The notes below the pieces were generated by a model. That model saw only the letters and a list, made by a program, of their open reading frames with translations, made no database searches and was not told the DNA's origin. Below, one piece after another: positions 1 through 9,825 of a DNA stretch of 64,000 bases; position 1 is the first letter of the stretch, and each line of letters begins with the position of its first letter. Source of the DNA: Gymnopilus junonius (lineage: Eukaryota > Basidiomycota > Agaricomycetes > Agaricales > Galerinaceae); contig JADNYJ010000023.1 of the NCBI GenBank assembly GCA_015501075.1, positions 186,001 to 250,000 of the forward strand. Reading direction: 5' to 3'. Both the position numbers and the translations under genes were made by a program.

Positions 1-3000
1 CAATTTTGGGATAAAGTGCTGCGGTGACAGGTCAGTGCCATTGGTCGAGTAACAGAGCAAGCATGGCTTACCTTGACTGCAGGGTCATCTTGATTTTCTT
101 GGACAAAGGTGTAAATGTCGACAGGGTCATTTTTGGAGTTCGAGACCTGGTATCGTACGTCCAGGTTTCGTTCCATCACAGCATCTTTGCCACTGACAAG
201 ACTACGCTTCAGGCGGTCCTTTCCTCGGTGTCGCTCTGCAGCAAGCTGGGCCCGCTCAAGGCGTCTGACTCGCTTGGCAATCTGCTTTGTTGCGTCTCTC
301 TTGTTGGTCCTGCCGTAGAGCCGTTTGACTAGACGGTGAGCCAGCTCACCCTGGAAGTGATAATTAAACAATAATTAACTTATTCCAGAGGTTTTGACGT
401 ACCAGTTTGAGTCGAAAAAGAATCAGTTCCTCCAAATAACCGAATCGTCTGTACATAATCTCCTAAGGCATGGAATTTCGGAGTTAGGAGATTCAAGATT
501 TTGGGTTTGCGGCCTGTTGAACTCGGAGGGGCAGGGGCACTATTTTCAGAAGGAGCAGGTGGTTCAGATTCGGAATGACCTGGGGTATTTCCGCTGGAAG
601 GAGTGCTTTCGTTGTTGTCAGGTGGGGCTTGCGCATTGATGCCGGACATTCTGGATGTAGGTGGATTGGTAGAAGACGTAGATGACGGCGGGTTTTGAGC
701 GATCTCAGGCATTGATATTTGGGTACTACCTCCTGACCGTGGAATGAATAGCTGCCTACCCTGTGCGCGCTGTCGTTGGCGATTCCGGGCAGCAACCTCG
801 CGCGGGAGCTCCATAGTCTGGAATTGTGAACAGCTCAGATCCCGGAATTGTCGTATAAGGAGACCAAACTCCTTTGTGAGCTCCGCTAGATGGTCTAGTG
901 TGGTGTCACTGTGCATCCGCAGTTTAGCAAATCCGTGCCATTCAGCGGTTTTGTAAAGGAGCTTCATGAGTCGCTTGTTGTGAGGTTCTGGAAGGAGACC
1001 TTCAAAAGCGGGAATAGCGCACTGCATTCAATTGTTAGTGGCAGATCTGAGTGATCAACTGTGTAGCCAACCTGGAGCAGGTCCTCGTAATCTCGAGCTG
1101 CAAGTTTTTTCATTTCAGAGGCGTTGTTGGCGAAGCGGCGTATTGTTTGGCCGAACTGGGGAATATGTCGAAATCTGGCCATTGGTTAGGGCGGAAAGTC
1201 AAGTTTGCCGAAGTATGAGTCTTACCTCTCATCGAGAAGTGCAACAAGACTTCCGCCAGGAGCTGCAGCATACAGGATCCGGATTAGGTGCACAAAAAGT
1301 GCCTTCCAGACACCAAGCTCGAACTCATGCATGAAGTCGACAACCAGCATTCGAGATAGATCAAAATCTGAGCCCAGTCTCTCAATGAATGCATTCTGAG
1401 ATATCGGTAAGCAAAAGACATTTCAAATGCTTGGATCGAGACTTACTGAAGTCGGGACCAATGAGGTCGGTTTAAGAAGCCTTTGGACAGCAGCCCCGCC
1501 TATTGGCATGCCTAATTCATAGATAGCCTTTCGTGCTGAGTCAACGAGGTCCGCGGCATACTTCCGAGCTTTCTGGAGACGAGTTCTGGCATCTGCCATG
1601 AGACCGACCTTATCCAACTTTGATTTTGGGACAAGGCAACGAGGACAAGGACAGAGTCCTTGGTCACGAATGGTAGCAAGGAGAATTCTGAGGGATTGCC
1701 GCTCAGTCAGCAGAAAGCCTCATATGACAGAACAGAACAAAAGCTTACTTTTCAGGATAATCCGCGGAATAGGTGAAGATCCGGGGATAGATGCGGCGCT
1801 CAACACCGTCGTAACACCTTACAACCATTCCGTACTTATATGCATGAAGGAATTCGTCGTCAAGCAGGAATTTCCAGACACCATGCATCAGTTCCCGGCG
1901 ACAGTGGGCGAGGATATCTTTCTGTTGGGTGTCCCACTTCTGATGAAAAGACTTCAGCTGGTCCTGAAGAGAGTCGGGAAAGGGAGGGATATACGCGAGA
2001 TGTTTGCGGCACCAGAGTTGGGTTGGCAACGGATGTACTTCGAGAGATTCCCGAATAGCATATAGATCGGCCACATCTTTGCAGTGCCGAAGTTGGCGAG
2101 ATGTGTTGCATCCGACCAGAACATCAGAGCTGCAACAACTTTCTCTCGCTTGCATGTGGGTCATCCATGGGTGCATGCTGCACTTTGTCGTGCTCGTCGA
2201 GAAAAGCATCCGAGTCATACAACTCCGAGTAGATGCGTTCATCGTCTCCAGTGGCAGGGTTGGTACGAAACAATTTGAACGGCGAGTGGTGAAACTTCAA
2301 AGAGAGGGGGCTCTGATACACTTCCCTGATCAATGTTGTGATTTTCCGATAGCAGAGACCAGGGATAGAGAACAGTCTCGATGGGATATGCCGGCTCCCA
2401 GAAGGGACGTCGATGTCAATGCTGGTTTCTTGGAAAGATCGTAGGAATGGCGACTTTTCTTCCACTGCATCTGCCTTACGGTTCTCCCGCGCAGCATTGA
2501 ACTTCTTGAGGTCGTCACGCTGGAACTCAGGGTGGAACAAGATATTGTGAACAAGGCGATCCACCTCGTCATTGGACTTTGATGAGCTGCCGGTATTTTG
2601 CCAATCCATGAGAAGTTCGACAGTCTTATTTGTGAAAGGTGAAGCTTCCTCTTCGTCTCGATTTGGATTAGACGAGTCAGCACTTATGTTGGAGGTGTGA
2701 GGTCTGTAGAGGTCTTCTGTGGCGACAGATGCATCAGGATCATATGACGGTCGATAAAGATATTCCTTTCGGAGGCCAAAAATGTTTGCAACAGTCTTGA
2801 AACGATTACGAACAATGAGAGAAACCCGTTGCAAAACTGACGTGGGCTCGGGTTGTGGGGGTGCAGGATTAGGAGCCTCTGGCTGGATATCACGATAGCG
2901 TGCAGGAAGTCGGTGAGTTCGTTGTGGGCGGCCAGTAGCTGACCTGATAGGAGGAGGAGATGGGGGTATTGGCGGAGAACTTGGTCGTGATGCTCCTGAA

Positions 3001-3369
3001 AAATCCTGAGTGTCAACCTCCATTGAGTCAGCTGCAGTTGCCATTGTCTGCTCCTTTGGCACATTAGAGATAGCCAGAATATTTCAAACGAGTGTAGAAG
3101 CTTACATTTGGGCCCTGATCTACCTGTGAGCCACCCTGCAACTGGTCCTGAGTTTTCTTCTCTGTAGATGCAGCCTTCTTTGCAAGTAAAATACGCCGAC
3201 CAAAAGCAGTGCGCTCCTCGGAAAACTTTTTGTAGGTGGAACATTGCTGGCGGTGCTTCGTGATTCCTGACTGGTTTGATTCTCGAGGGCATTTCTGGCA
3301 GCAAACAACCATCCCAAACACCAATGCAAGTAGACATGAAAAGGTGAAAAGGACTCGACTCAAGCGCAT
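1..3369 (-). pseudogene. Decayed Plavaka-type DDE transposase, 3' end beyond the left edge
   Basis: The minus strand encodes a spliced Plavaka-family transposase, a basidiomycete cut-and-paste DNA transposon enzyme. The N-terminus (about 3300-3230) has a zinc-finger-like pattern, CQKC...H-x3-C. After it come family segments: LPARYRDIQPEAPNP near 2910, IPGLCYRKITTLIREVY near 2340, ALMFWSDATHLANFGTAK near 2110-2060, FTYSADYPEK near 1755, CPCPRC near 1655, SRMLVVDFMHEFELGVWK near 1350, FANNASEMKKLAARDYEDLL near 1130-1080 and CAIPAFEGLLPEPHNKRL near 1020. Short GT-AG introns lie near 1693-1748, 1400-1445, 1180-1225, 1028-1075 and 357-408. Two one-base frame shifts break the exon between about 2160 and 2000: one near 2157-2160 (before the ALMFWSD segment) and one near 2005-2013 (before HLAYIPPFPDS). 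Neither gap is long enough to be an intron, so I call it a pseudogene. Sequencing error is the alternative. The 3' end and any terminal repeat on that side lie outside the window. Confidence 0.85.
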
Positions 3370-3646
3370 TGTCCGCTTTCACACTCGAAGTCACAGTGAA
3401 CCACGGTCGCTGGAGCCCAAAGGATGGCGGCAGTAACAGTGGAAGAACAGATTAATTTCGGAATTGAAAACAGGGTATTTGCAATAGATAACGCCGGTGA
3501 GCCATACGATGATCAGCCAACGTACCTGGCAATGGGTAAGCTCCGGCATAGAAAATCAAATTGGCGGGTAAATCTTTACCTGCAGCTATAAAAGTGCAGC
3601 ATTTGACGACAAGTCCTTCTCTTTCTTTCCCTCCCTCCCTCTGAAC

Positions 3647-5370
3647 ATGCCTCGCTCTGAGCGAGATCGATCACCGGCGAGTCGGCGAAGTCCTTCTCAC
3701 TCATCTCGCACCTCACGTCCAACATCTCCGCCTCGACGATCCTCTCCTCGTCGGTCCTCTCTTTCCCGACGTTCGTCTCGCATGTCTCGGACATCCTCGC
3801 CTACACGGAGCCCCTCTCGTTCTTTGCAACCTTCTAGAGATTCCTCGCCTTCCCGTAGGTACTCATCCCTGCCTAGGAGCTCACCGCCTCCAGGCAGAAG
3901 TTCCTCGCCGAGCAGAGAAGACTATTCGCAGTTGGGAGTTCGAAGGAGATCTTCATTTGTAGATGACCGATGATGAAGATGAACCTGCCCAGCAACCCAA
4001 AAAGAAAAGGTATGTTAGGTCTCTCATACTGAAATGGTATTCATGCAAAACCTACAGGTCTAAGGACGAAAAACCGGCCTCTGCCACTCAGCCTGGACGC
4101 GGAATCCGCAGGCTTGCTGATCTCTTTCATGAGTTCGATGTCTTGATAGAAAAGGCATCTAAGCATGCGGCCCTTGATGCCCTGTCACCACGAGAGATAG
4201 AAGCGATGGACAACGAAGACTTCATGGGCTTGACAGCTGAGCAGATTGAGGCAGAACGCAAAGAGTAAGTGGGAGTTCAAGCTCAAGTTGTCTTATCTCA
4301 TCGTTGAACTTTGATGTGACTTTTGTGACAGTCGCAGACGGTGTTTCACCGCTCTTCGCCTCATTGACAAACTCGTCCCCCGATTTCAGTATCAAGGTTT
4401 CACTTGAATAATTCATCTATTTCTTGAGTCCGGTGAGTACAATAGTGACCTGTCATCTCCTTGCCCCCACTCAAGCACCCCCTTAGTTGAAACGAGGAGC
4501 CAACGATGCAAGAAGTGATGACACAACCAAGTTGAAGATTGCGGTCGCAAACTGGATCAACCAATCTTATTCTCCACCTTTCCCGCTTCATCTTACCGAC
4601 AAAACAGGACGAGGTGTCAAGAACGATTACACTGGGCGTCTACTCTGCCCAATCGATTACAATTGGGATGATCTTAAGTACATTTTACAATGTAAGTTCA
4701 AGAAATATTCTAATATGTTTTGTAGTGTTCGTGCCAAACTACGCGCTGCAGAGAGTGGCTATAGTATGGCTTCCAGCTTCTTTTTGCGCTGTCTGTATGA
4801 GGACGAAGAAGGTGACGATGATCACCCTGAGTCGGTATTTGAAGGGGCCGCTCTTAATTCTCGTGAGTTTTCCTTGTCCTATGTTATCCCCTATCCATCT
4901 ACTAACCAAGACCCAATAGACATACCGTAACATATTCACGGCACCGTCATCTGCCGCGGACGCGAACTTTGTCTCGGAGCCTAAGACGAGGCGACGAGAT
5001 GTTGCATCACTCCTGCACCTTGCTGGACAAGTCACCCCGCGCTCTATCGCCTACGCAGCTACACAGGTATGTATTCAACCCATGCTACTTATCTAGGTGT
5101 CTGTCGCTGATTGATCCCCTTAGCTGCTTTTCGCCCTCAACACATCTAGGGACTGGAAGGCCAAGCACGCTGGATTCCACTACCCTTCTTTCTATAACTT
5201 CGTTGTCGACTTCTTCGAGGTCATTAAAGACCAAATCACAAGGGATAAGGTAAATGACCTTCTGCAATGGTGGAATAGGTATGCTTGGTCATTCTTTCGC
5301 CATTTTATCACTGTTCTGATACTGTTTTCAAGTCAAATATTCCCCCCCTACGTCAGATACATCCATTGAC
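3647..5370 (+). CDS. DUF6698-like Agaricomycete protein with SR-rich N-terminus
   Basis: This is a spliced gene of a family I know only from Agaricomycetes and match to DUF6698; its function is unknown. Family landmarks are GANDARSDDT near 4505, GRLLCPIDYNWDDL near 4640, a middle exon ending HPESVFEGAALN, the exon with NIFTAPSS and DVASLLHLAGQVTPRSIAYA (4919-5068), and a final exon around 5130-5278 with FHYPSFYNFVVDFFE and NDLLQWWN. Introns lie near 4012-4058, 4266-4330, 4693-4734, 4862-4918, 5069-5123 and 5279-5332. The exon boundary between about 4400 and 4500 can be drawn two ways. The first 327 nt encode an arginine/serine repeat-rich stretch that ends at a stop overlapping the ATG at 3963. 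Joining the two parts needs a one-base shift, so the true start may be 3963. The frame ends at 5370 shortly after QIFPPYVRYIH, but a seven-C run there hides an open coiled-coil continuation (next entry). Confidence 0.6.
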
Positions 5371-5583
5371 TTGACCTGTGCTGCTGCACTGTCATCGGAG
5401 CAGAGGCTTCAAGAGTCCCGCGCAAGGCGTGTTCAAGAGGAGGCTGATCATGCCCGCGCCGAGGCAGAGCAAGCACTCAATGAGGCGGAGCGTGCCTTTG
5501 CAGAGGCTGAATGTGCTCGGATGGAGGCAGAGCGTGCCCGAGGTGATGTTGAGCGTACCCGAAGTGATCCTGGTCAAGTTTAG
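5347..5583 (+). other. Out-of-frame coiled-coil continuation of the DUF6698-like gene
   Basis: Directly after the C7 run at 5342-5348, another frame stays open for about 75 codons. It encodes repeated alanine/glutamate/arginine units (blocks such as EAERAFAEAECARMEAERAR), typical of a coiled coil. The upstream coding frame stops at 5370. Removing one C from the run would fuse the two parts. I see no splice site that does this. It may be a real lesion, an assembly homopolymer error, or a decayed tail. Confidence 0.45.
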
Positions 5584-5586
5584 TTG

Positions 5587-6017
5587 GAAATGGGGGTCGA
5601 GTAATACTACTTCTTGCCTTGTCGTACCTCAAATATATCTTTTTCTTTGCTTCATTTGAACATGTCTCATGTACTGCTGCAAGGTGTTGTAGGATGTAGA
5701 TCAACCTGCTTTGAAGTTGTGAGATTGATATCAGCACGACCTAGTTCTCATGAATTATATACCAGGGTGATATGGACATCATGAGACTACTATACGTCGG
5801 TACTGAAATCATGGTTCCCATGTGAGATTGTACTTAACTGGTGATTCGAAACCGCCGGATAACAAGCTCATATCTGGCTCGCCAAATCGGGGTGCGCTCA
5901 TAAGGCAGTGCGAGCCAAATATGGGGGTGTGACCGGATCACACCACGCGCAGTCACTCACACCGGATTACTTAGGCTCGTGATGGCTCATCGCACTTTCC
6001 ACAATTTACTGATGTAT
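5587..6017. other. Intergenic stretch, no gene seen
   Basis: Nothing convincing is encoded here. Two small inverted repeats are visible: TGGCTCGC at 5875-5882 with GCGAGCCA at 5910-5917, and a near-palindrome TGTGACCGGATCACA near 5928-5942. The right part lies just downstream of the kinase fragment on the minus strand and may once have belonged to it. Confidence 0.5.
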
Positions 6018-6663
6018 TTACAAACCGGTATGGATAATATTGCAATTGTGCAGATATTCGAGACCAAGCAGGACTTGCCGAGTGGCCTGCTTGACGAAGC
6101 TCACCGGCAATCGTCGATTCTTCCATTGCCCAGCAAAGGAAGACAGGTCTTGAGCCATCGCGTCTGTTACCAGACAAAGGTGTCGCCCATTCGGACCATG
6201 GTGGTAAAAATAATCAAGAAGCTGGATTACATGCGAATATCCAGGATGGGAAGGTGAATAGGTGCGCATGTAATGGAGGTAGTCGAGTTCATGTATTTCC
6301 GGAGCGTCCGTCGCGAGACCTATTGATTCACATAAAGTACAGGAAACGCAGGGGGACTAGTGTACTAGACCTGTTAAGACTTTCAGAGCACCATACTTTG
6401 GCGGTGAATTACTTAAAAGTAGATGGGTGACAGTATGTGCAATGATCAATCGAATTATTGCAACAAGGAGGACGGATAACATACCTTTCATTTTGGAAAA
6501 GCCACACTGTAGAATAAACCCCCCAGCCTAGCTTTTGGATAACGCGGTTAATGCGAGTCCAAAACATCGCCAATGGACACCGGATGATATCCATTAGGAC
6601 CATAATCTTGAAGAGATTCCTCCACTGCCGTCCAATCTTGAACAGCAATGGCATTGGCATTTC
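6018..6663 (-). pseudogene. Fragment of an SRPK-type serine/threonine kinase
   Basis: Read on the minus strand this is the N-lobe and start of the C-lobe of an SR-protein-kinase-like enzyme. The order is DWTAVEESLQDYGPNGYHPV and IGDVLDS (6630-6553), then after a frame shift near 6550 the glycine-rich loop VIQKLGWGVYSTVWLFQNE (6545-6487), then GALKVLTGLVH with the VAIK-like lysine near 6385, and finally HPGYSHVIQLLDYFYHHGPN and ATRQVLLGLEYLHNCNIIHT (6245-6020). An in-frame TAG follows LVH near 6357. Translation stops at 6018 just after IIHTGL, where the catalytic HxD loop and DFG segment should follow. The catalytic half is missing, so it cannot be an active kinase. Such kinases are often multicopy in mushrooms. 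This copy looks like a degraded duplicate sitting in the transposon-rich left end. Confidence 0.75.
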
Positions 6664-7319
6664 TAGCGCTGAACGTGGTCAAGAAACGAGGTAAACAGAA
6701 AGATCTCAAAGTGTTCATGATGAACCAGGAAAAACTTGAAAAAAGGCCAAACTGTTTTGAAGTTCCTCGGTTTCACTTAGTATTATGTACTCTGTGAGAC
6801 TTTGAGAATACGAGTCAGCATATTGCGTCAAGATGTGATGATGATGATGATAATGATTACCAGCAAGTGGTGTTCGCCTACATACAGTGGCCAATTGTAT
6901 GCCACGTATACTAACAATCAGGTTGCTTTGACCAGATACGCTTTATCCGTACACCTCCTAGCCAATAGCACTCAGCTTGGCAGGAATACTTGTTTAAACC
7001 TGGACCATCTTTAGTTATATTTTGTGGGTCTTCAGGAGTCCAAAAGATGTTCTCCTTTCAAACAACACTCGCAAGCATCCAAGATGTGTCAGATCTTGTC
7101 CTGTTACTCCAAAGCCCAAGACGGTCTACACATGTCTGGTGGAACATAGACAAGTCAACTTAGGTGCCATGTGGTCGCTCAACATCAGCCTGTTCCTTAA
7201 TGGGACCACCTGCTGGTAATCATCATCATCTAGCATAACCGTGCACCACCTTGATGATCTTTTGCATCATCTACTGTAAAACAAAGTGAAATCACCCAAA
7301 ATCAGGGGTACAAATACAA
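6664..7319. other. Intergenic stretch, no gene seen
   Basis: No open frame here resembles a protein. A short GAT-rich microsatellite-like patch lies near 6836-6857. I see no RNA gene or terminal repeat. Confidence 0.5.
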
Positions 7320-8130
7320 TTTTTTGAGTCGAGTACTACTAAGTGCGAAAGCAAAGCGAGTCAAGAAGGAAAAAAGGAAAAGGGAAAAGAGAGACTAGGC
7401 GACGGTAAATGATACACGCTAAGCGCTCAATTATGAGGCTAAACAATGAAGAAAAAAAAAAAAAACAGAACATGCAACAACACAAGAGATTTGATGGGAG
7501 ACGAGGAAAAGAAAGACGAGAGTCAAGAGAGAGAGACGAGTACAACCAACGACAAAAAAAAAGAAAAAGAAACCGAACTAGGAGAAAAGACATGGGTGAG
7601 AAATACGAAAGAGAGGTATCAAGGTATCAAATCACAGAAAGATACAATGCGGATAAAAGAAGGTACACAAGGTCCATAAATCCATAGGTGGAGGGAGGGT
7701 GGGCTGGAAAGAAGGCACCAGCTAATGTACGAATGGCGAAGAGTGAAGAGTTGGAGAAGAAGAGAAAGATAGCGCAAACAGGGGACTCGGAGGCTCTTAT
7801 GGGACATGCTGCACAGAATATGGATGGGTACAGAGAAAAGAATGGCCAGTGATAAATGATGAAAAGAATGTAGGATGTGAACCGAGGTGTGGTGAATGGT
7901 ACCAGTCGAGTATTGGAGTCGTTCAATCACTGAACGAAGGGTTGAATGGGCAGGTAAACGGAATGTCGAAGGAAGACCAACGAGGAATGGTGACGTGGAG
8001 GAGACCGAAAGGAACACCAGAAGGAATGGAAGTACAAATATTCGAAAGGATAAGAGAAGAGAAGGGAGAACCAAAGCGAATTGAAGATATGGGTTCTAGC
8101 TCCCTTTGCTAGGTCCTTCATCGAACAGCT
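7320..8130. other. Strongly purine-biased (plus strand) non-coding tract
   Basis: For about 800 nt the plus strand is mostly A and G: GAAAAGG and GAGAGA runs, a 13-A run near 7448-7460, and a 9-A run near 7553. Open frames on both strands are low-complexity products of this bias (Lys/Arg/Glu on plus, Phe/Leu/Ser/Pro on minus) and show no protein family signature. On the minus strand it is a long pyrimidine tract, a composition often seen around fungal transcription start regions. No gene is obvious on either side, so its role is unknown. Confidence 0.5.
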
Positions 8131-9138
8131 GTTCTCGACTAAAGTCGGCACCTGTGTCTTCTCTTCTCCCTTCTCCCATCTTTTCTCTCTTCCCTCCAGT
8201 CCTAAATATATACAGCGGACCGACGCCGACGTAACGAAGCCCCAAAAACACCCCACTTGACAAGAAAAGACATTAGAAGAAAACGGCAAATGTCAATCAA
8301 AGTCAAAGTCAATCAAAGAAGGTCGCCGCTTTTGACCCCTTTGGACTTGATCAACCCCGCCCTGAATCCTTGACATAACCTGAAGGCTGATCCCCAGGGC
8401 TGTCGGGGTCCCTGAACTGAACTTTTGAAGGCAGTATGTGATGCGGAATCCAGATGCAGATGTAGAGTTCCTGAGGTGGTCGGACGGGCGGGGAAGGCGG
8501 AAGGCGGGGATGTGAGTAAGTGCCTACTCGGTTTTGTGGCTCGATAGACCAGCGTTCCAGCTTTATCGTCGCAAATGAGCTTGTTCTATGGATATTGGGC
8601 GGGCTGTACGGTCCAGTGGTACAAGGACAAGAATAAAGGGGCAAAGCAGAGAGCGGGACGGTTTATCCCAGGACCTAGTGTATCGATTTAGATGGTGGTG
8701 GCAATCCCGGCCCGCTGCCAGCCCGTATGGTTCATGATCACATTCACTTGGTACCAGAAGCTGCAAGGACTCAAGCCGAGTTGAGTTGAGCGTGTCGTCC
8801 TTTGCTGAGGGATGGCATTGGTCAAGCTTCAGTAGACATACCATCACCATCACCCGGCAATAGAATCCCAGAATCCCGTTTCCATGCCCATCGACCTTCC
8901 ACGAGCAAAGCAAGTCCAAAAATCTCCAGCTTGAACGCCTCTTCAAGCCGTGAATTCGAAATTCCAACCGCTCTAGTCTTCCTCTACCACAATCACAGAC
9001 GCAGCCAAACACCGACACCACCTTCACCGCTGTGTAGCATTCACGTTGACCATCAACCATCGACCCGTTTACCATTGACCACTGACCATTAACACCATTA
9101 TCCCATGAGGCCCAAGCGAGGTCTGCACCCCGCTCAGC
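8131..9138. other. Intergenic stretch, no gene seen
   Basis: No protein-like frame is present. It lies downstream of the phosphodiesterase gene, which is read leftwards, so part of it may be 3' untranslated or spacer sequence. Confidence 0.4.
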
Positions 9139-9825
9139 CTACGGCGAGACCTGCACCTTGATCGGTCTGGCGGTCATCAACGGCGCTGCTGGGGACAGCG
9201 TAGGCAACACAGGCAGGGGTAGTGATGGAGGGGAAAGAGCACGTCCAGGTGTAGATGTGGGCACGGGCGTATGAGCATGCGCATGCGCAGGTGATGGTGG
9301 TGATAAATATGAGGATGTGGCGCGGCCTGCTCGAGGTGTTGGATCAGGAGTAGGACTAGGGGTAGTCCTCCTACTCCCACTTGCATTGCTTTTTGTAGAC
9401 TTTGGTGGTGTAGCAGCCGTAGTCGTAGTCAAATTTGAATTAGAGGCATATACACCCTTCTCCTTGCCCTTCCCAACCCAGCTCTCCTTCCCAGGAGGAA
9501 GCGGTGACATCGAGGGCGAAGGTAAAGGTGAGAGCGAGGGCAAAAGTGAGAGTGAAAGTGGGAGCGACACATCTCGGTACTGATGCACGCCGCCGACCCT
9601 TGAGCTTGAGCTTGAAACAGCCCCTGCGTACTCAACTCGGTACTGGCGGCCCATGAATTCCGAGCGCTGGATTTGAACCTGAAGCTTTTGTTGGCGTTGT
9701 TGTTGCCCATTTTGGTGGGGGCCTTGCTGGCGTTGGTCTTGCCATTGAGGATCTTGTCGTCCTTCCCAATGCTGGTGATGGCGATGGTACTATTGGTGTT
9801 CATCTCCTCCTGCACAGGACCAGGA
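9139..9825 (-). other. Possible out-of-frame C-terminal continuation of the phosphodiesterase
   Basis: Beyond the phosphodiesterase stop at 9826, two successive minus-strand frames look protein-like. The first contains SIGKDDKILNGKTNASKAPT and NKSFRFKSSARNSW (about 9825-9655). The second begins GRQYRVEYAGA and continues as serine/proline-rich sequence to a stop at 9139. Reaching them needs a one-base shift near 9826-9840 and another near 9655. The low complexity means the second could be open by chance. It is either an extended regulatory tail hidden by indels or 3' untranslated sequence. Confidence 0.35.

Noticed and set aside
24..332. Plus-strand frames at the left edge
   Set aside because: The opposite strand encodes the Plavaka transposase C-terminal part in a recognisable frame.
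5872..5942. Small palindromes near 5875-5917 and 5928-5942
   Set aside because: Short enough to occur by chance and not linked to any gene start or transposon end.
7409..7687. Lys/Arg/Glu-rich open frames on the plus strand
   Set aside because: They are low-complexity products of the purine tract with no family motif and occur in more than one frame.
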